From Idiomarina sp. MD25a (lineage in GTDB: Bacteria > Pseudomonadota > Gammaproteobacteria > Enterobacterales > Alteromonadaceae): a stretch of DNA of 64,000 nucleotides. Location of the stretch: assembly GCF_001870515.1 (NCBI RefSeq), contig NZ_MDGT01000005.1, positions 124,001 through 188,000 on the forward strand. The letters run 5' to 3'. Positions 1 to 7,946 of the stretch are shown in pieces. The notes below the pieces were generated by a model. The model was given only the letters and a program-made list of their open reading frames with translations. It did not search any database and was not told where the DNA came from. How positions within the stretch are numbered: position 1 is the first letter of the stretch; every line of letters starts with the position of its first letter. Made by a program: the position numbers and the translations under genes.

Positions 1-594
1 GAGAATTTCATCCAAACAAAAGATAAAATAAATGTAGCTTATTTGGATGATGTTATTAAAAAATTTAAAGAGCTGATGAAAGTCAAAAATGACAACGAAA
101 AGAACTGGCAGTCATTCTTTGAAAGTCATGGTTGGATATTGGCAAACATATTCCCTTTTCAAGTTGTTTTGAAAGGGCGTGAGGCATACGTCGGTGGGAA
201 GACGATAGAGAATAAAGAAGGCAGAGTCGTTGATTTTCTATATCAAAATGGCTTTAAAGACAATTATGCATTATTGGAAATAAAAACGCATAACAAAACT
301 CTAATTCGGAAAAAGCCATATCGTGCTCCGGATACGTTTTCGGCTCACGAAGACCTATCAGGTGCAATAAGTCAGTGTCTTGACCAAAAGAGCACGTTTT
401 TGACCGATATGGGGCAAAAGTATAAGGCGCTTGATCCGAAAGTCATACTAGTTGTGGGTCAGAAATCCAGCCTAGACGAAAACCAAGCCAGTTGTTTTGA
501 ACTTCTCCGATCTAATCAAAAAAACGTAGATATCGTAACGTTCGATGAATTACTCGAGAAGATTAAAGGCCTAAAAGATGTGTTGCAGACCTAA
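1..594 (+). CDS. Shedu-type SduA C-terminal nuclease domain (DUF4263), 5' end cut by window
   Basis: The reading frame is open from base 1, so the N-terminus lies outside the window; a TTG at 43 is only an internal codon. The visible ~197 residues match the DUF4263/SduA C-terminal domain: an N-EKNWQSFF-ESHGWIL stretch, then a PD-(D/E)xK-like core. Numbering from the TTG, the core has Asp64 (RVVDFLY), Glu79 and Lys81 (ALLEIKTH), and a Gln in the following helix (SGAISQCL). In known families SduA is a stand-alone anti-phage nuclease with a variable N-terminal sensor domain, which cannot be seen here. The neighbours (HNH-like and unknown genes) fit a defence-type accessory segment. The domain call is fairly firm; anti-phage function is inferred from the family. 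Confidence 0.75.
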   Translation, partial: ENFIQTKDKINVAYLDDVIKKFKELMKVKNDNEKNWQSFFESHGWILANIFPFQVVLKGREAYVGGKTIENKEGRVVDFLYQNGFKDNYALLEIKTHNKTLIRKKPYRAPDTFSAHEDLSGAISQCLDQKSTFLTDMGQKYKALDPKVILVVGQKSSLDENQASCFELLRSNQKNVDIVTFDELLEKIKGLKDVLQT

Positions 595-660
595 CCATGT
601 AGTTAAAAAATTGCGACATTCGGACACACCGCAGTGCGCTGATGCGCTTTGGCGTTAGTA
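589..660 (+). repeat. attC-like site after the Shedu gene (candidate)
   Basis: The left end ACCTAAC (589-595) overlaps the Shedu stop codon and matches the RYYYAAC core of integron attC sites. The right end reads TTGGCGTTAG (649-658), the usual attC right-hand signature; CTAAC and GTTAG are inverted. Between them lies a small hairpin, GCGC-TGAT-GCGC (636-647). The inner pairing is imperfect and no integrase is visible, so this is a candidate only. Confidence 0.35.
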
Positions 661-670
661 AAGGGGCAGC

Positions 671-1492
671 ATGTCAATTTGCGCTTATTGCGATAACGAA
701 TGCTCACCTTCGCGGGAGCATATAATTCCCGACTTCTTATACCGCTATCAAAAGAGAGATGGTGGACATCTTGGGTGGAACGAAAGCGCACAGAAGATCG
801 TTGGTGGTGAAGCCAAAATAAAGGACGTTTGCGAACCATGCAACAATGGGCCTTTAAGCGATCTTGACGGCTACGGAAAGAGGTTTCTTACGAACGCTGG
901 TGTTTTTGTTGAGAACTTTTTATTAGAGAGAAAAACTGTTCATTATGAATACTCCTCACTCTTAAGGTGGCTCTTGAAGATTTCCTTCAATTCTGCGCGA
1001 GCTTCCAGAAATAAACCCAAATTGTTAGAACGTTATAAAGCATTTATCTTGAATGGTGAGGACGAAGCTCAAGTTTTCAACGAGATTTTCCTATTTGTTG
1101 GCTTAGTAAAACCGGCTAGGCTCTCCAATAAAGAGGTGGAAGACTATTCCGATAAGCTACCCATTTCGGAAGATGGGTTATCAAATCCGTTCTTTGTAAG
1201 GTTATCTTGGGTTCCCGAATCCTCGGAAAGTTATATTATAAGATCTGTAGTTATCGGTGGGCTAGTTTTCCATTTAATGGTATTCGAAAGTGAACTGAAG
1301 ATCGGCTTCAGACATGTGCATTCAAGACGTTGGTTGAAAACGAATAAAGGCATGAAGCTTATGAGTTCTTCTAAGAGAGTTATCACTCTGAACCAAACGA
1401 ATAGGAGTTTTCTGGATTACACCAGTATGCAGCTCATGCGGGAAAACCATCTTGAGGCTGCAAATAAGCTACTAACGAGTGGTTCCAAGTGA
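671..1492 (+). CDS. HNH-type zinc/nuclease domain protein
   Basis: A 273-residue protein whose first 60 residues form an HNH-like module: Cys4-x2-Cys7, then R-E-H-I-I-P (His17), then Cys54-x2-Cys57 followed by Asn-Asn. This four-cysteine layout with EHIIP and CxxCNN is typical of HNH nucleases that bind a structural zinc. Residues 75-273 match no domain I recognise. The gene starts 12 nt after the attC-like site, and an AAAGGGGCAGC stretch supplies a ribosome site just before the ATG. It is followed after 60 nt by the unknown gene at 1553, probably in the same transcript. It could be a phage-defence effector or a mobile-element nuclease; the sequence alone does not decide. Confidence 0.65.
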   Translation: MSICAYCDNECSPSREHIIPDFLYRYQKRDGGHLGWNESAQKIVGGEAKIKDVCEPCNNGPLSDLDGYGKRFLTNAGVFVENFLLERKTVHYEYSSLLRWLLKISFNSARASRNKPKLLERYKAFILNGEDEAQVFNEIFLFVGLVKPARLSNKEVEDYSDKLPISEDGLSNPFFVRLSWVPESSESYIIRSVVIGGLVFHLMVFESELKIGFRHVHSRRWLKTNKGMKLMSSSKRVITLNQTNRSFLDYTSMQLMRENHLEAANKLLTSGSK

Positions 1493-1552
1493 AACCTTCG
1501 ATGCACTTGAACCAAGTGTTATCAAAACATGGATTTGACTTAAGGGAACAGA

Positions 1553-2314
1553 ATGACCAAGAACATTAATTCCGCCTCACGGATTTTAAGCATCATTGAT
1601 AGCGTTAAGGCGGAGAGTGATGCAACGCCCGCACATGACGTATGGGGGAAAGTATTCGAAATTGAAAATGAAGATAAAAGCCGTAAGACATTTGCAATAT
1701 CTCGTTGTCTAGCCGATCTTCATGACGAGGTGGAATCTGTTAGGTCAGAAATGAAGAAACTTGGCTATTCCGAAAACCTTTATAACACTACATTGAACAA
1801 GTGCAATACGCTTTTTGCAGTTCAGACTCTCATGTCAAAATGGCAATCGATGAAGCAGCAGATAACGCCAGAGGTTCCTGTCGCATTGGGCTTCTGCTCG
1901 GAAATATTACCCAACGAAGAGGACCTCATTGACAAAGATAGTCTTGACGACCTAAAAAGGATGGCAGCCGATCTAAGAGGTACATTGTCTAGTTCAAAGC
2001 TACCCGACTATACGCGAAACATAATAGACAAACATATTACAAAAATCGAAGAAGCATTAACCAAGTACAGGGCAGTGGGAGCGAAGGCGTTTGAAGAAGT
2101 GCTGCAATCAGCTTATGGCGAGGTAATTGCTAATGAAGAAGCATTCAAGAAAGCTAAAGGTAGTCCCGAGTTAGGGAAACTATCTGCGATGTGGCAAAAA
2201 ACTAAATCTGCCCTCGACGGCGTAGTTGATGCGAACAAAAGGCTTGGAGCTATGGGAGGTATGGCCGAAAAGGGTCAGAAGGTTCTGGAGTTTTTGAGTA
2301 ACCTAAATGTATAG
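1553..2314 (+). CDS. Hypothetical helical protein
   Basis: I do not recognise this 253-residue protein. It has no signal peptide or membrane segment and is rich in charged residues. Long predicted helices run from about 45-110 (a Leu/Glu/Lys pattern around AISRCLADLHDEVESVRSE) and 140-210, and there is a Gly/Met-rich stretch near the C-terminus (LGAMGGMAEKG). A GGGAACAG ribosome site precedes the ATG. It lies 60 nt behind the HNH-type gene on the same strand and ends just before the second attC-like site, so the two could form one two-gene unit, such as an effector and its partner. That pairing is inferred from position only. Confidence 0.55.
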   Translation: MTKNINSASRILSIIDSVKAESDATPAHDVWGKVFEIENEDKSRKTFAISRCLADLHDEVESVRSEMKKLGYSENLYNTTLNKCNTLFAVQTLMSKWQSMKQQITPEVPVALGFCSEILPNEEDLIDKDSLDDLKRMAADLRGTLSSSKLPDYTRNIIDKHITKIEEALTKYRAVGAKAFEEVLQSAYGEVIANEEAFKKAKGSPELGKLSAMWQKTKSALDGVVDANKRLGAMGGMAEKGQKVLEFLSNLNV

Positions 2315-2320
2315 CAAATC

Positions 2321-2364
2321 GCTAAACCCAACACCTCCGGCAGCGGCTTAGCTCGGCGTTAAGA
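2321..2364 (+). repeat. attC-like site after the helical protein gene (candidate)
   Basis: The right arm CGGCTTAGCTCGGCGTTAAG (2344-2363) closely resembles the L'-R' end of known attC sites. The left arm GCTAAACC (2321-2328) pairs 7 of 8 bases with GGCTTAGC (2345-2352). It sits immediately behind a gene and 10 nt before the next ATG, as expected for a cassette boundary. The outer left core is not clear. Confidence 0.35.
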
Positions 2365-2373
2365 AGAGATGAT

Positions 2374-2637
2374 ATGACGCTAGAAGATTGGGAAAACAGA
2401 GTTTCGACATTTCGTGATAGTTACATGTTTTATTTCACGCCGGATTTCGGCATTCTTTTAGCTTTATCTACACTAGTCCGTAACCTCTGGGGAGAACCCG
2501 TCCTGCTTTACTGGCTGTACCCGACTAAATTAAGAGTTCACTTAAGCTTTCGACCGTCCGTCCCTTCAGGCGTTCATACCCTTGCCGCAATAGCTGGAGA
2601 ATTGAGCGCGGCCAATGCGTCAATTCGCTTTCTGTGA
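2374..2637 (+). CDS. Short orphan ORF, possible cassette gene or remnant
   Basis: This 87-codon frame begins 10 nt after the second attC-like site with an AAGAGATG ribosome-like stretch. The first ~50 residues (MTLEDWENRVS onward, with a hydrophobic run around residues 25-48) lie in otherwise empty DNA. The last third overlaps the 3' end of the opposite-strand SprT-like gene by about 110 nt. That overlap suggests an intact start with a 3' end lost or replaced by rearrangement. I recognise no family. It may be a broken gene or not coding at all. Confidence 0.3.
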   Translation: MTLEDWENRVSTFRDSYMFYFTPDFGILLALSTLVRNLWGEPVLLYWLYPTKLRVHLSFRPSVPSGVHTLAAIAGELSAANASIRFL

Positions 2638-3118
2638 GCGATTTCTCATTAGATATCTTTCTAATCTTGCCGTTTTCTCTTACAGACTTAAGCGGCTTGC
2701 ATAAGCCTTTGATATCTACACCGCATACGAATGGACTCGCCAGAGTAATTGACTCGTACCAATTTTTGCAGCGGTGCGGCCCTCGCTTACTCTTTGTTCC
2801 TCCAAGGACCTTGAACTGATATAGGTGGCAAAATTCGTGTGCCAAGGTGAGCAGAATTTCTTTGTTATCCTTAGCTACTATTCCTCCTTTACTAGATTTA
2901 CAAAGGTGATTAACCAATTCTATTGTATGGGATTCAGAGTTGTACCAGCCCGAAAAGCGATTGTATGCCGATTGTGCAGTAGTCATGACGATGGGAATCT
3001 CTGCATTTACTTTGTTATTAAATGCTTTTTCACAAAGTTCCTGTAGAAACCCATACATCAGGTCTCCCAAACTTTCTCCGTAGAAAAGATTGGCTGCATT
3101 TTTAAAATCTTGGATCAT
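2525..3118 (-). CDS. SprT-like zinc metalloprotease domain protein
   Basis: The frame can be read from 3193, but the first residues would then be encoded inside a transcription terminator hairpin. I therefore place the start at the ATG at 3116-3118, giving about 197 residues. The core carries the zincin motif HEFCHLYQ (His94-Glu-x2-His98 in this numbering) preceded by EILLTLA, with an upstream segment (AYNRFSGWYN) like SprT/Spartan-type proteases. SprT-like proteins with unknown substrates are common on plasmids and islands. The gene is isolated, faces away from gcvP and abuts an orphan ORF. Protease activity is inferred from the motif; the substrate is unknown. Confidence 0.6.
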   Translation of the reverse strand: MIQDFKNAANLFYGESLGDLMYGFLQELCEKAFNNKVNAEIPIVMTTAQSAYNRFSGWYNSESHTIELVNHLCKSSKGGIVAKDNKEILLTLAHEFCHLYQFKVLGGTKSKRGPHRCKNWYESITLASPFVCGVDIKGLCKPLKSVRENGKIRKISNEKSLTESELTHWPRSILQLLRQGYERLKGRTVESLSELLI

Positions 3119-3134
3119 CTTTATAAGCCGAGCT

Positions 3135-3160
3135 GTAGTATCACCAACCAATGATACTAC
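3135..3160. repeat. Inverted repeat upstream of SprT-like gene
   Basis: GTAGTATCA and TGATACTAC form a perfect 9-bp stem with loop CCAACCAA, 16 nt before the chosen ATG on the minus strand. A TATAAT hexamer (minus strand, 3161-3166) lies directly upstream, so the repeat could be an operator or a 5' leader hairpin of this gene. No good -35 box is visible. Confidence 0.45.
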
Positions 3161-3164
3161 ATTA

Positions 3165-3190
3165 TAAAAAAGCCCACGCAAGGTGGGCTT
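3165..3190 (-). terminator. Rho-independent terminator downstream of gcvP
   Basis: On the minus strand AAGCCCAC (stem, perfect 8 bp), loop CTTGC and GTGGGCTT are followed by a run of six T. It lies about 85 nt past the gcvP stop and would end the gcv transcript. Confidence 0.8.
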
Positions 3191-3196
3191 CACTTT

Positions 3197-3250
3197 TAAA
3201 CGACTTATTTACCGTAAACGACTTATTTATTCCCATTAAACGACTTATTT
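3197..3250. repeat. Three direct copies of TAAACGACTTATTT
   Basis: Exact 14-bp copies lie at 3197-3210, 3215-3228 and 3237-3250, with spacers of 4 and 8 bp. They sit between the gcvP stop and its terminator, at the junction of core genome and accessory segment. They could be protein-binding iterons, integrase arm-type sites or a decayed duplication. Confidence 0.8.
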
Positions 3251-3274
3251 CATGGAAATAAAATTTATCCCAAC

Positions 3275-6163
3275 TTACCGATACTCTTCAATACTCGGGC
3301 ATGAGCACATCAGATTACGGTCGCCATATACGTCATCGATACGGTTAACGGTTGGCCAGAACTTGTCGTAGCTTACCGCTTCAACCGGATAGGTTGCAGT
3401 GTGACGGTCGTAAGGGCGGTCCCACTCAGCATCGGTGATGTCGGCGAGCGTGTGTGGTGCGTTAACCAACGGGTTGTTGTCTTGCGGCCACTCGCCTGCG
3501 GCGATTTTGTCAGCTTCTTGCTTGATGCAAACCAACGCTTCAATAAAGCGATCGAGTTCAGCTTTAGATTCAGACTCCGTTGGCTCAACCATGATGGTGC
3601 CCGCAACTGGGAAGCTCATCGTTGGTGAGTGGAAGCCGTAATCCTGCAAGCGTTTCGCTACGTCAATCTCTGCGATACCGGCGTCTTCTTTCATTTGGCG
3701 CAAGTCGATAATGCACTCGTGCGCGACACGGTTGTTACGGCCACGGTATAAGATCTTGAAGTGCTTGCTGAGTTTTTCAGCAACGTAGTTAGCATTCAGA
3801 ATCGCAGTTTCTGACGCTTCACGTAAGCCACGACCGCCCATCATCGCGATGTACATCCACGAAATAGGCAAAATGCTTGCGCTACCATAAGGTGCTGCTG
3901 ATACTGCGCCATTGCCCAACTCAGTGGTCTTCAAGTTAATGATGCTGTGGTTTGGCAAGAACGGCTTTAAGTGCTCTTTCACGCCAATCGGGCCCATACC
4001 TGGACCACCACCACCGTGTGGGATGCAGAAGGTCTTATGTAGGTTTAAGTGCGATACATCCGAGCCAATGTAGCCTGGAGAAGTAACACCCACCTGCGCG
4101 TTCATGTTGGCACCGTCCATGTAAACTTGGCCACCAAACTCGTGTACCAGCTCACAAATTTCACGGATGCCTTCTTCATACACACCGTGTGTCGATGGGT
4201 AGGTCACCATGATGCATGACAGGTGATCGCCCGCCTCTTCGGCTTTAGCTTTCAGGTCTGCCATGTCCACGTTACCGTTTTTATCACAATCAACCACGAC
4301 CACTTTCATGTTCATCATCTGTGCTGAAGCTGGGTTAGTACCGTGCGCTGAGCTTGGGATCAAGCAGATATTACGGTGACCTTCGCCGCGGCTTTCGTGG
4401 TATTTCTGGATTGCCAATAAGCCGGCATATTCACCCTGCGCACCTGAGTTCGGTTGCATTGAAAGCGCATCGTAACCAGTGATATCAACCAACCACTCAG
4501 ACAATGACGAAATCATTTCTGCGTAGCCTTGCGCTTGCTCGACAGGGCAGAATGGGTGCAACTGAGCAAACTCAGGCCAAGTCACTGGGATCATCTCAGC
4601 GGTGGCGTTCAGCTTCATGGTGCATGAACCCAATGAGATCATTGAGTGGTTCAATGCTAAATCTTTGTTTTCCAGCTTTTTGATGTAACGCAGCATCTCG
4701 GTTTCTGAGTGATACTCGTTAAATACTGGGTGCGTTAGGTAGTCCGATTCGCGTACCAATTGCGCTGGAATTGATTCGACTTCTTTGCTCGCTACGCGGC
4801 TATCGAGGACTTCAACATCCAGACCATGGTCATCACCGAACAAGACGTTAAATAATACTTCAACGTCTGCACGTGTTTTGGCTTCATCCATGCTGATACC
4901 AAACACGGCTTCACCGTCATTACGCAGGTTAATGCCAGCCGCTTTAGCGCGCGCCAACACGTCGGTCGCGTTCTCTTTCATCTCAAAAGTCAGCGTATCA
5001 AACCAATGCGCGTTGCTGATTTGAACGCCTTTATCCTGCATACCCAAGGCTACGATGTCAGTTAATCGATGGATACGATTAGCAATGCGACGCAAACCTT
5101 GTGGCCCATGGTATACCGCATAAAACGACGCCATGTTGGCCAGTAATACCTGCGCGGTACAGATGTTCGAGTTAGCCTTCTCGCGACGGATGTGCTGTTC
5201 GCGGGTTTGCATTGCCATACGCAACGCTGGGCGACCACGTGAGTCTTTAGACACACCAATGATACGACCGGGCAATGAACGTTTGAACTTATCACGAGTT
5301 GCAAAGAATGCGGCGTGTGGACCGCCATAGCCCATTGGTACACCAAAGCGTTGTGCGTTACCAAATACGATATCCGCACCCATTTCGCCCGGAGATTTCA
5401 GCATTAACAAGCTCATCAGATCGGAAGCCACCGAAACAATCGCCCTCTTCTCTTGCAGCTCGCCAATCAGCTGTTCAATGTTGTGCAGTTCGCCGGTTTT
5501 GTCGGGGTACTGTAATAGCGCACCAAACACATCGTGGTCAGATGCTTCACGCGCCGGGCCGACAATAATGTCAAAGCCGAAGTATTCAGCACGTGTTTTA
5601 ACCACGTCGATGGTTTGCGTGTACACGTTGTCCGCAATGTAAAACGCGTTTGATTTTTTGTTTTTCGATACCCGCTTCGCCATCGCCATTGCTTCGGCAG
5701 CTGCCGTTGCTTCATCAAGCAATGAGGCACTCGCAAGATCTAAACCGGTTAGATCCATGGTCATTTGTTGGAAGTTCAATAAGGCTTCCAAACGACCTTG
5801 TGCGATTTCGGGCTGGTAAGGCGTGTATGCAGTATACCAACCTGGGTTTTCTAATACGTTACGTAAAATAACGTTAGGCGTTACCGTATCGTAGTAGCCC
5901 ATACCAATGTACGAGGTAAAGATCTGGTTCTTTTTCGCAATGGCTTTGAGTTCAGCCAATGCTTCACGCTCAGTTTTAGGCTCGCCGACTTTTAAAAAAG
6001 GGTCGCGTAAAATAGAGCCTGGAACCGTATCTTTGGTCAACGCTTCTAAAGTATCTACGCCAAGCTCTTTGAGCATGGCTTGCTGCTCATCATGACTCGG
6101 ACCGATATGACGGCCAATAAATTCATCGTGATGTTCTAACTGCGTAAGGGTAGTACTGGTCAT
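3275..6163 (-). CDS. gcvP: Glycine dehydrogenase (decarboxylating), P protein
   Basis: A 962-residue protein of normal family length. It decarboxylates glycine with pyridoxal phosphate and passes the aminomethyl group to the lipoyl arm of GcvH in the cytoplasmic glycine cleavage system. The N-terminal half starts with the family pattern around [10 protein letters not shown]; the C-terminal half holds the PLP site, [11 protein letters not shown], with the Schiff-base lysine near residue 710, followed by a Gly-rich loop ([12 protein letters not shown]). The C-terminus ([18 protein letters not shown]) also fits. It is the last gene of gcvT-gcvH-gcvP, but a terminator-like hairpin separates it from gcvH, so its level may be set separately. 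Confidence 0.97.
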   Translation of the reverse strand: MTSTTLTQLEHHDEFIGRHIGPSHDEQQAMLKELGVDTLEALTKDTVPGSILRDPFLKVGEPKTEREALAELKAIAKKNQIFTSYIGMGYYDTVTPNVILRNVLENPGWYTAYTPYQPEIAQGRLEALLNFQQMTMDLTGLDLASASLLDEATAAAEAMAMAKRVSKNKKSNAFYIADNVYTQTIDVVKTRAEYFGFDIIVGPAREASDHDVFGALLQYPDKTGELHNIEQLIGELQEKRAIVSVASDLMSLLMLKSPGEMGADIVFGNAQRFGVPMGYGGPHAAFFATRDKFKRSLPGRIIGVSKDSRGRPALRMAMQTREQHIRREKANSNICTAQVLLANMASFYAVYHGPQGLRRIANRIHRLTDIVALGMQDKGVQISNAHWFDTLTFEMKENATDVLARAKAAGINLRNDGEAVFGISMDEAKTRADVEVLFNVLFGDDHGLDVEVLDSRVASKEVESIPAQLVRESDYLTHPVFNEYHSETEMLRYIKKLENKDLALNHSMISLGSCTMKLNATAEMIPVTWPEFAQLHPFCPVEQAQGYAEMISSLSEWLVDITGYDALSMQPNSGAQGEYAGLLAIQKYHESRGEGHRNICLIPSSAHGTNPASAQMMNMKVVVVDCDKNGNVDMADLKAKAEEAGDHLSCIMVTYPSTHGVYEEGIREICELVHEFGGQVYMDGANMNAQVGVTSPGYIGSDVSHLNLHKTFCIPHGGGGPGMGPIGVKEHLKPFLPNHSIINLKTTELGNGAVSAAPYGSASILPISWMYIAMMGGRGLREASETAILNANYVAEKLSKHFKILYRGRNNRVAHECIIDLRQMKEDAGIAEIDVAKRLQDYGFHSPTMSFPVAGTIMVEPTESESKAELDRFIEALVCIKQEADKIAAGEWPQDNNPLVNAPHTLADITDAEWDRPYDRHTATYPVEAVSYDKFWPTVNRIDDVYGDRNLMCSCPSIEEYR

Positions 6164-6201
6164 TTACCTCGGCCTCGTACAAATTGGGAATCGAACAGTG
6201 C

Positions 6202-6235
6202 AAAAAAACACGGAACCCCGGAGCATGCCGGGGTC
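6202..6235 (-). terminator. Terminator/attenuator-like hairpin between gcvH and gcvP
   Basis: Read on the minus strand, GGACCCCGG and CCGGGGTTCC form a G+C-rich stem with a one-base bulge and a short loop, followed after GTG by seven T. The form is that of an intrinsic terminator placed inside the operon, which would let only part of the gcvTH transcription enter gcvP. Confidence 0.6.
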
Positions 6236-6266
6236 CATCACTTTCCTTGTGGCGTTACATTAACGC

Positions 6267-6656
6267 TTAATCTTCGTCGATAGACGCTTCATACGCGTCG
6301 GCGTCGAGCAAGTTACCTAGCTCACCGCTGTCTTCCGCTTTAATGCGGAACAACCAACCGTCACCGTACGGGTCGTTGTTGACGTTTTCTGGCGCGTCTT
6401 CAAGATCTTCATTAATCGCGATAACTTCACCGCTAATCGGTGCATAGATGTCTGAAGCTGCTTTAACAGACTCCGCAACCGCTACGTCATCGCCGACTGA
6501 CACTTTGTCACCCACTTCAGGTAACTCAACAAACACCATGTCGCCCAAAAGGTCTTGCGCGTGCTCGGTGATACCGATAGTGAAAGTGCCATCGCCTTCG
6601 TCACGCACCCACTCGTGAGTTGACGCATATTTAAGATCCGCTGGAATGTTGCTCAT
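6267..6656 (-). CDS. gcvH: Glycine cleavage system H protein
   Basis: A 129-residue lipoyl carrier protein. The lipoylation motif ESVKAAS puts the modified lysine at residue 65, in the usual hairpin between VAVA and DIYAP. GcvH shuttles the aminomethyl group from GcvP to GcvT. It lies 68 nt behind gcvT and about 100 nt before gcvP. Length and sequence are typical and no residue is missing. Confidence 0.97.
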   Translation of the reverse strand: MSNIPADLKYASTHEWVRDEGDGTFTIGITEHAQDLLGDMVFVELPEVGDKVSVGDDVAVAESVKAASDIYAPISGEVIAINEDLEDAPENVNNDPYGDGWLFRIKAEDSGELGNLLDADAYEASIDED

Positions 6657-6724
6657 AACTCTATCCTTCTCAATCCAACTGCCGCTGGCAGATTGTCTGA
6701 CTATTTAACTAAATTCTGACGCTA

Positions 6725-7804
6725 TTATAAAACAGATTGACCGTTTCGCACGAATGCAGGTTTAACAACCTTTACTGTGACCTGCTTTTTGCGCATCTCA
6801 ACTTGTGCGGTATCACCCACGTTCGCAGGCACGCGTGCCATTGCGATTGAAAAACCAAGTGATGGTGAGAATGTACCAGAAGTGATGACACCCTCGCCAC
6901 CATCAACGATCACTTTCAGACCGTGGCGCAAGACGCCTTTGTCTTCCATCACCAAGCCAACCAGTTTGTGGTGACCGGCTTGTTTTTGTTGTTCGAGCGC
7001 TTGGCGGCCAATAAAGTCGCGGTCAGTCGGTTCAAATGCAACACTCCAGCCCATATTTGACTCAAGTGGGGTGACCGACTCATCCATGTCTTGTCCGTAC
7101 AGGTTCATACCGGCTTCTAAACGCAATGTATCGCGCGCACCTAAACCACAGGGGGCTACATCAGCAGCGATGAGTTGCTTCCACAAATCATTGACTTGCT
7201 CAGCTGGCACAATAATTTCGTAACCTTTTTCGCCCGTATAGCCAGTGGTAGCGATAAATAAATCGCCCACTTGCTTACCTAAGAAAGGCTTCATGCCTTC
7301 GATGGTTGCGAAGTCTTCGCTGCTCAACACGGCGTTTAACTTAGCTTCTGACTCGGGGCCCTGCACAGCGATCATCGCCATGTCGTCACGCTCATTAATG
7401 GTGACGTCAAAGTCTGCAGCGACTTTTTCGATCCAACCGAGGTCACGTTCGCGGGTGGCTGAGTTAACCACCAAACGGTATGAGGTGTCGCTAAAATGAT
7501 AAACGATGAGGTCATCAATTACGCCACCCTGCTCGTTGAGCATGCTGGTGTACTGCGCCTTACCTTCGGTTTTTAATTTAGCAACGTCGTTGACTAACAA
7601 GTAGCGTAAGAACGCTTGGGCTTGCTGCCCCGCTACATCAACAATGGTCATGTGCGATACGTCGAACATGCCGCAAGAGCGGCGAACGGCGTGGTGCTCT
7701 TCAATTTGTGAGCCATAGTTCAACGGCATATCCCAACCGTGAAAATCGACCATTTTTGCGCCGGCTTCGACGTGCGCATCATAGAGCGGAGTTCTGCTGC
7801 CCAT
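6725..7804 (-). CDS. gcvT: Aminomethyltransferase, T protein of glycine cleavage
   Basis: A 359-residue tetrahydrofolate-dependent enzyme that releases ammonia and forms methylene-THF from the GcvH-bound intermediate. The N-terminal GcvT signature ([21 protein letters not shown]) and [10 protein letters not shown] are clear, as are [10 protein letters not shown] in the middle and the C-terminal barrel ([18 protein letters not shown]). It is the first gene of the operon, so glycine control would act here; I see no glycine riboswitch in the leader. Confidence 0.96.
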   Translation of the reverse strand: MGSRTPLYDAHVEAGAKMVDFHGWDMPLNYGSQIEEHHAVRRSCGMFDVSHMTIVDVAGQQAQAFLRYLLVNDVAKLKTEGKAQYTSMLNEQGGVIDDLIVYHFSDTSYRLVVNSATRERDLGWIEKVAADFDVTINERDDMAMIAVQGPESEAKLNAVLSSEDFATIEGMKPFLGKQVGDLFIATTGYTGEKGYEIIVPAEQVNDLWKQLIAADVAPCGLGARDTLRLEAGMNLYGQDMDESVTPLESNMGWSVAFEPTDRDFIGRQALEQQKQAGHHKLVGLVMEDKGVLRHGLKVIVDGGEGVITSGTFSPSLGFSIAMARVPANVGDTAQVEMRKKQVTVKVVKPAFVRNGQSVL

Positions 7805-7848
7805 AAGACATCCTTTTGCTTTAAATTTAGCCAGTAATATGGGCGCAA

Positions 7849-7877
7849 ATTATAGGCGTCTTGCACTTAAGTTTAAA
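7849..7877 (-). promoter_or_regulatory. Candidate promoter of gcvTHP
   Basis: On the minus strand a perfect TATAAT (7849-7854) lies about 45 nt before the gcvT ATG. The hexamer 17 nt further upstream is TTTAAA, a weak -35, consistent with a promoter that needs an activator. The divergent LysR gene starts 70 nt away. Confidence 0.4.
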
Positions 7878-7946
7878 ATCAATAATGCTTATAATTGCAT
7901 TTATTTTTTAAATACCCGAAACGTTAACTATTTAAGCATTTAATTT

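Noticed and set aside
43-45. TTG as start codon of the Shedu-like gene
   Set aside because: The frame is open back to base 1 without a stop, so this TTG is more likely internal to a gene cut by the window.
3119-3193. N-terminal extension of the SprT-like protein from 3193
   Set aside because: The first codons would be the gcv terminator stem-loop; residues there look like translated hairpin, not protein.
7805-7946. Glycine riboswitch before gcvT
   Set aside because: Neither the paired aptamer core nor the usual conserved G-rich segments are present in this short region.
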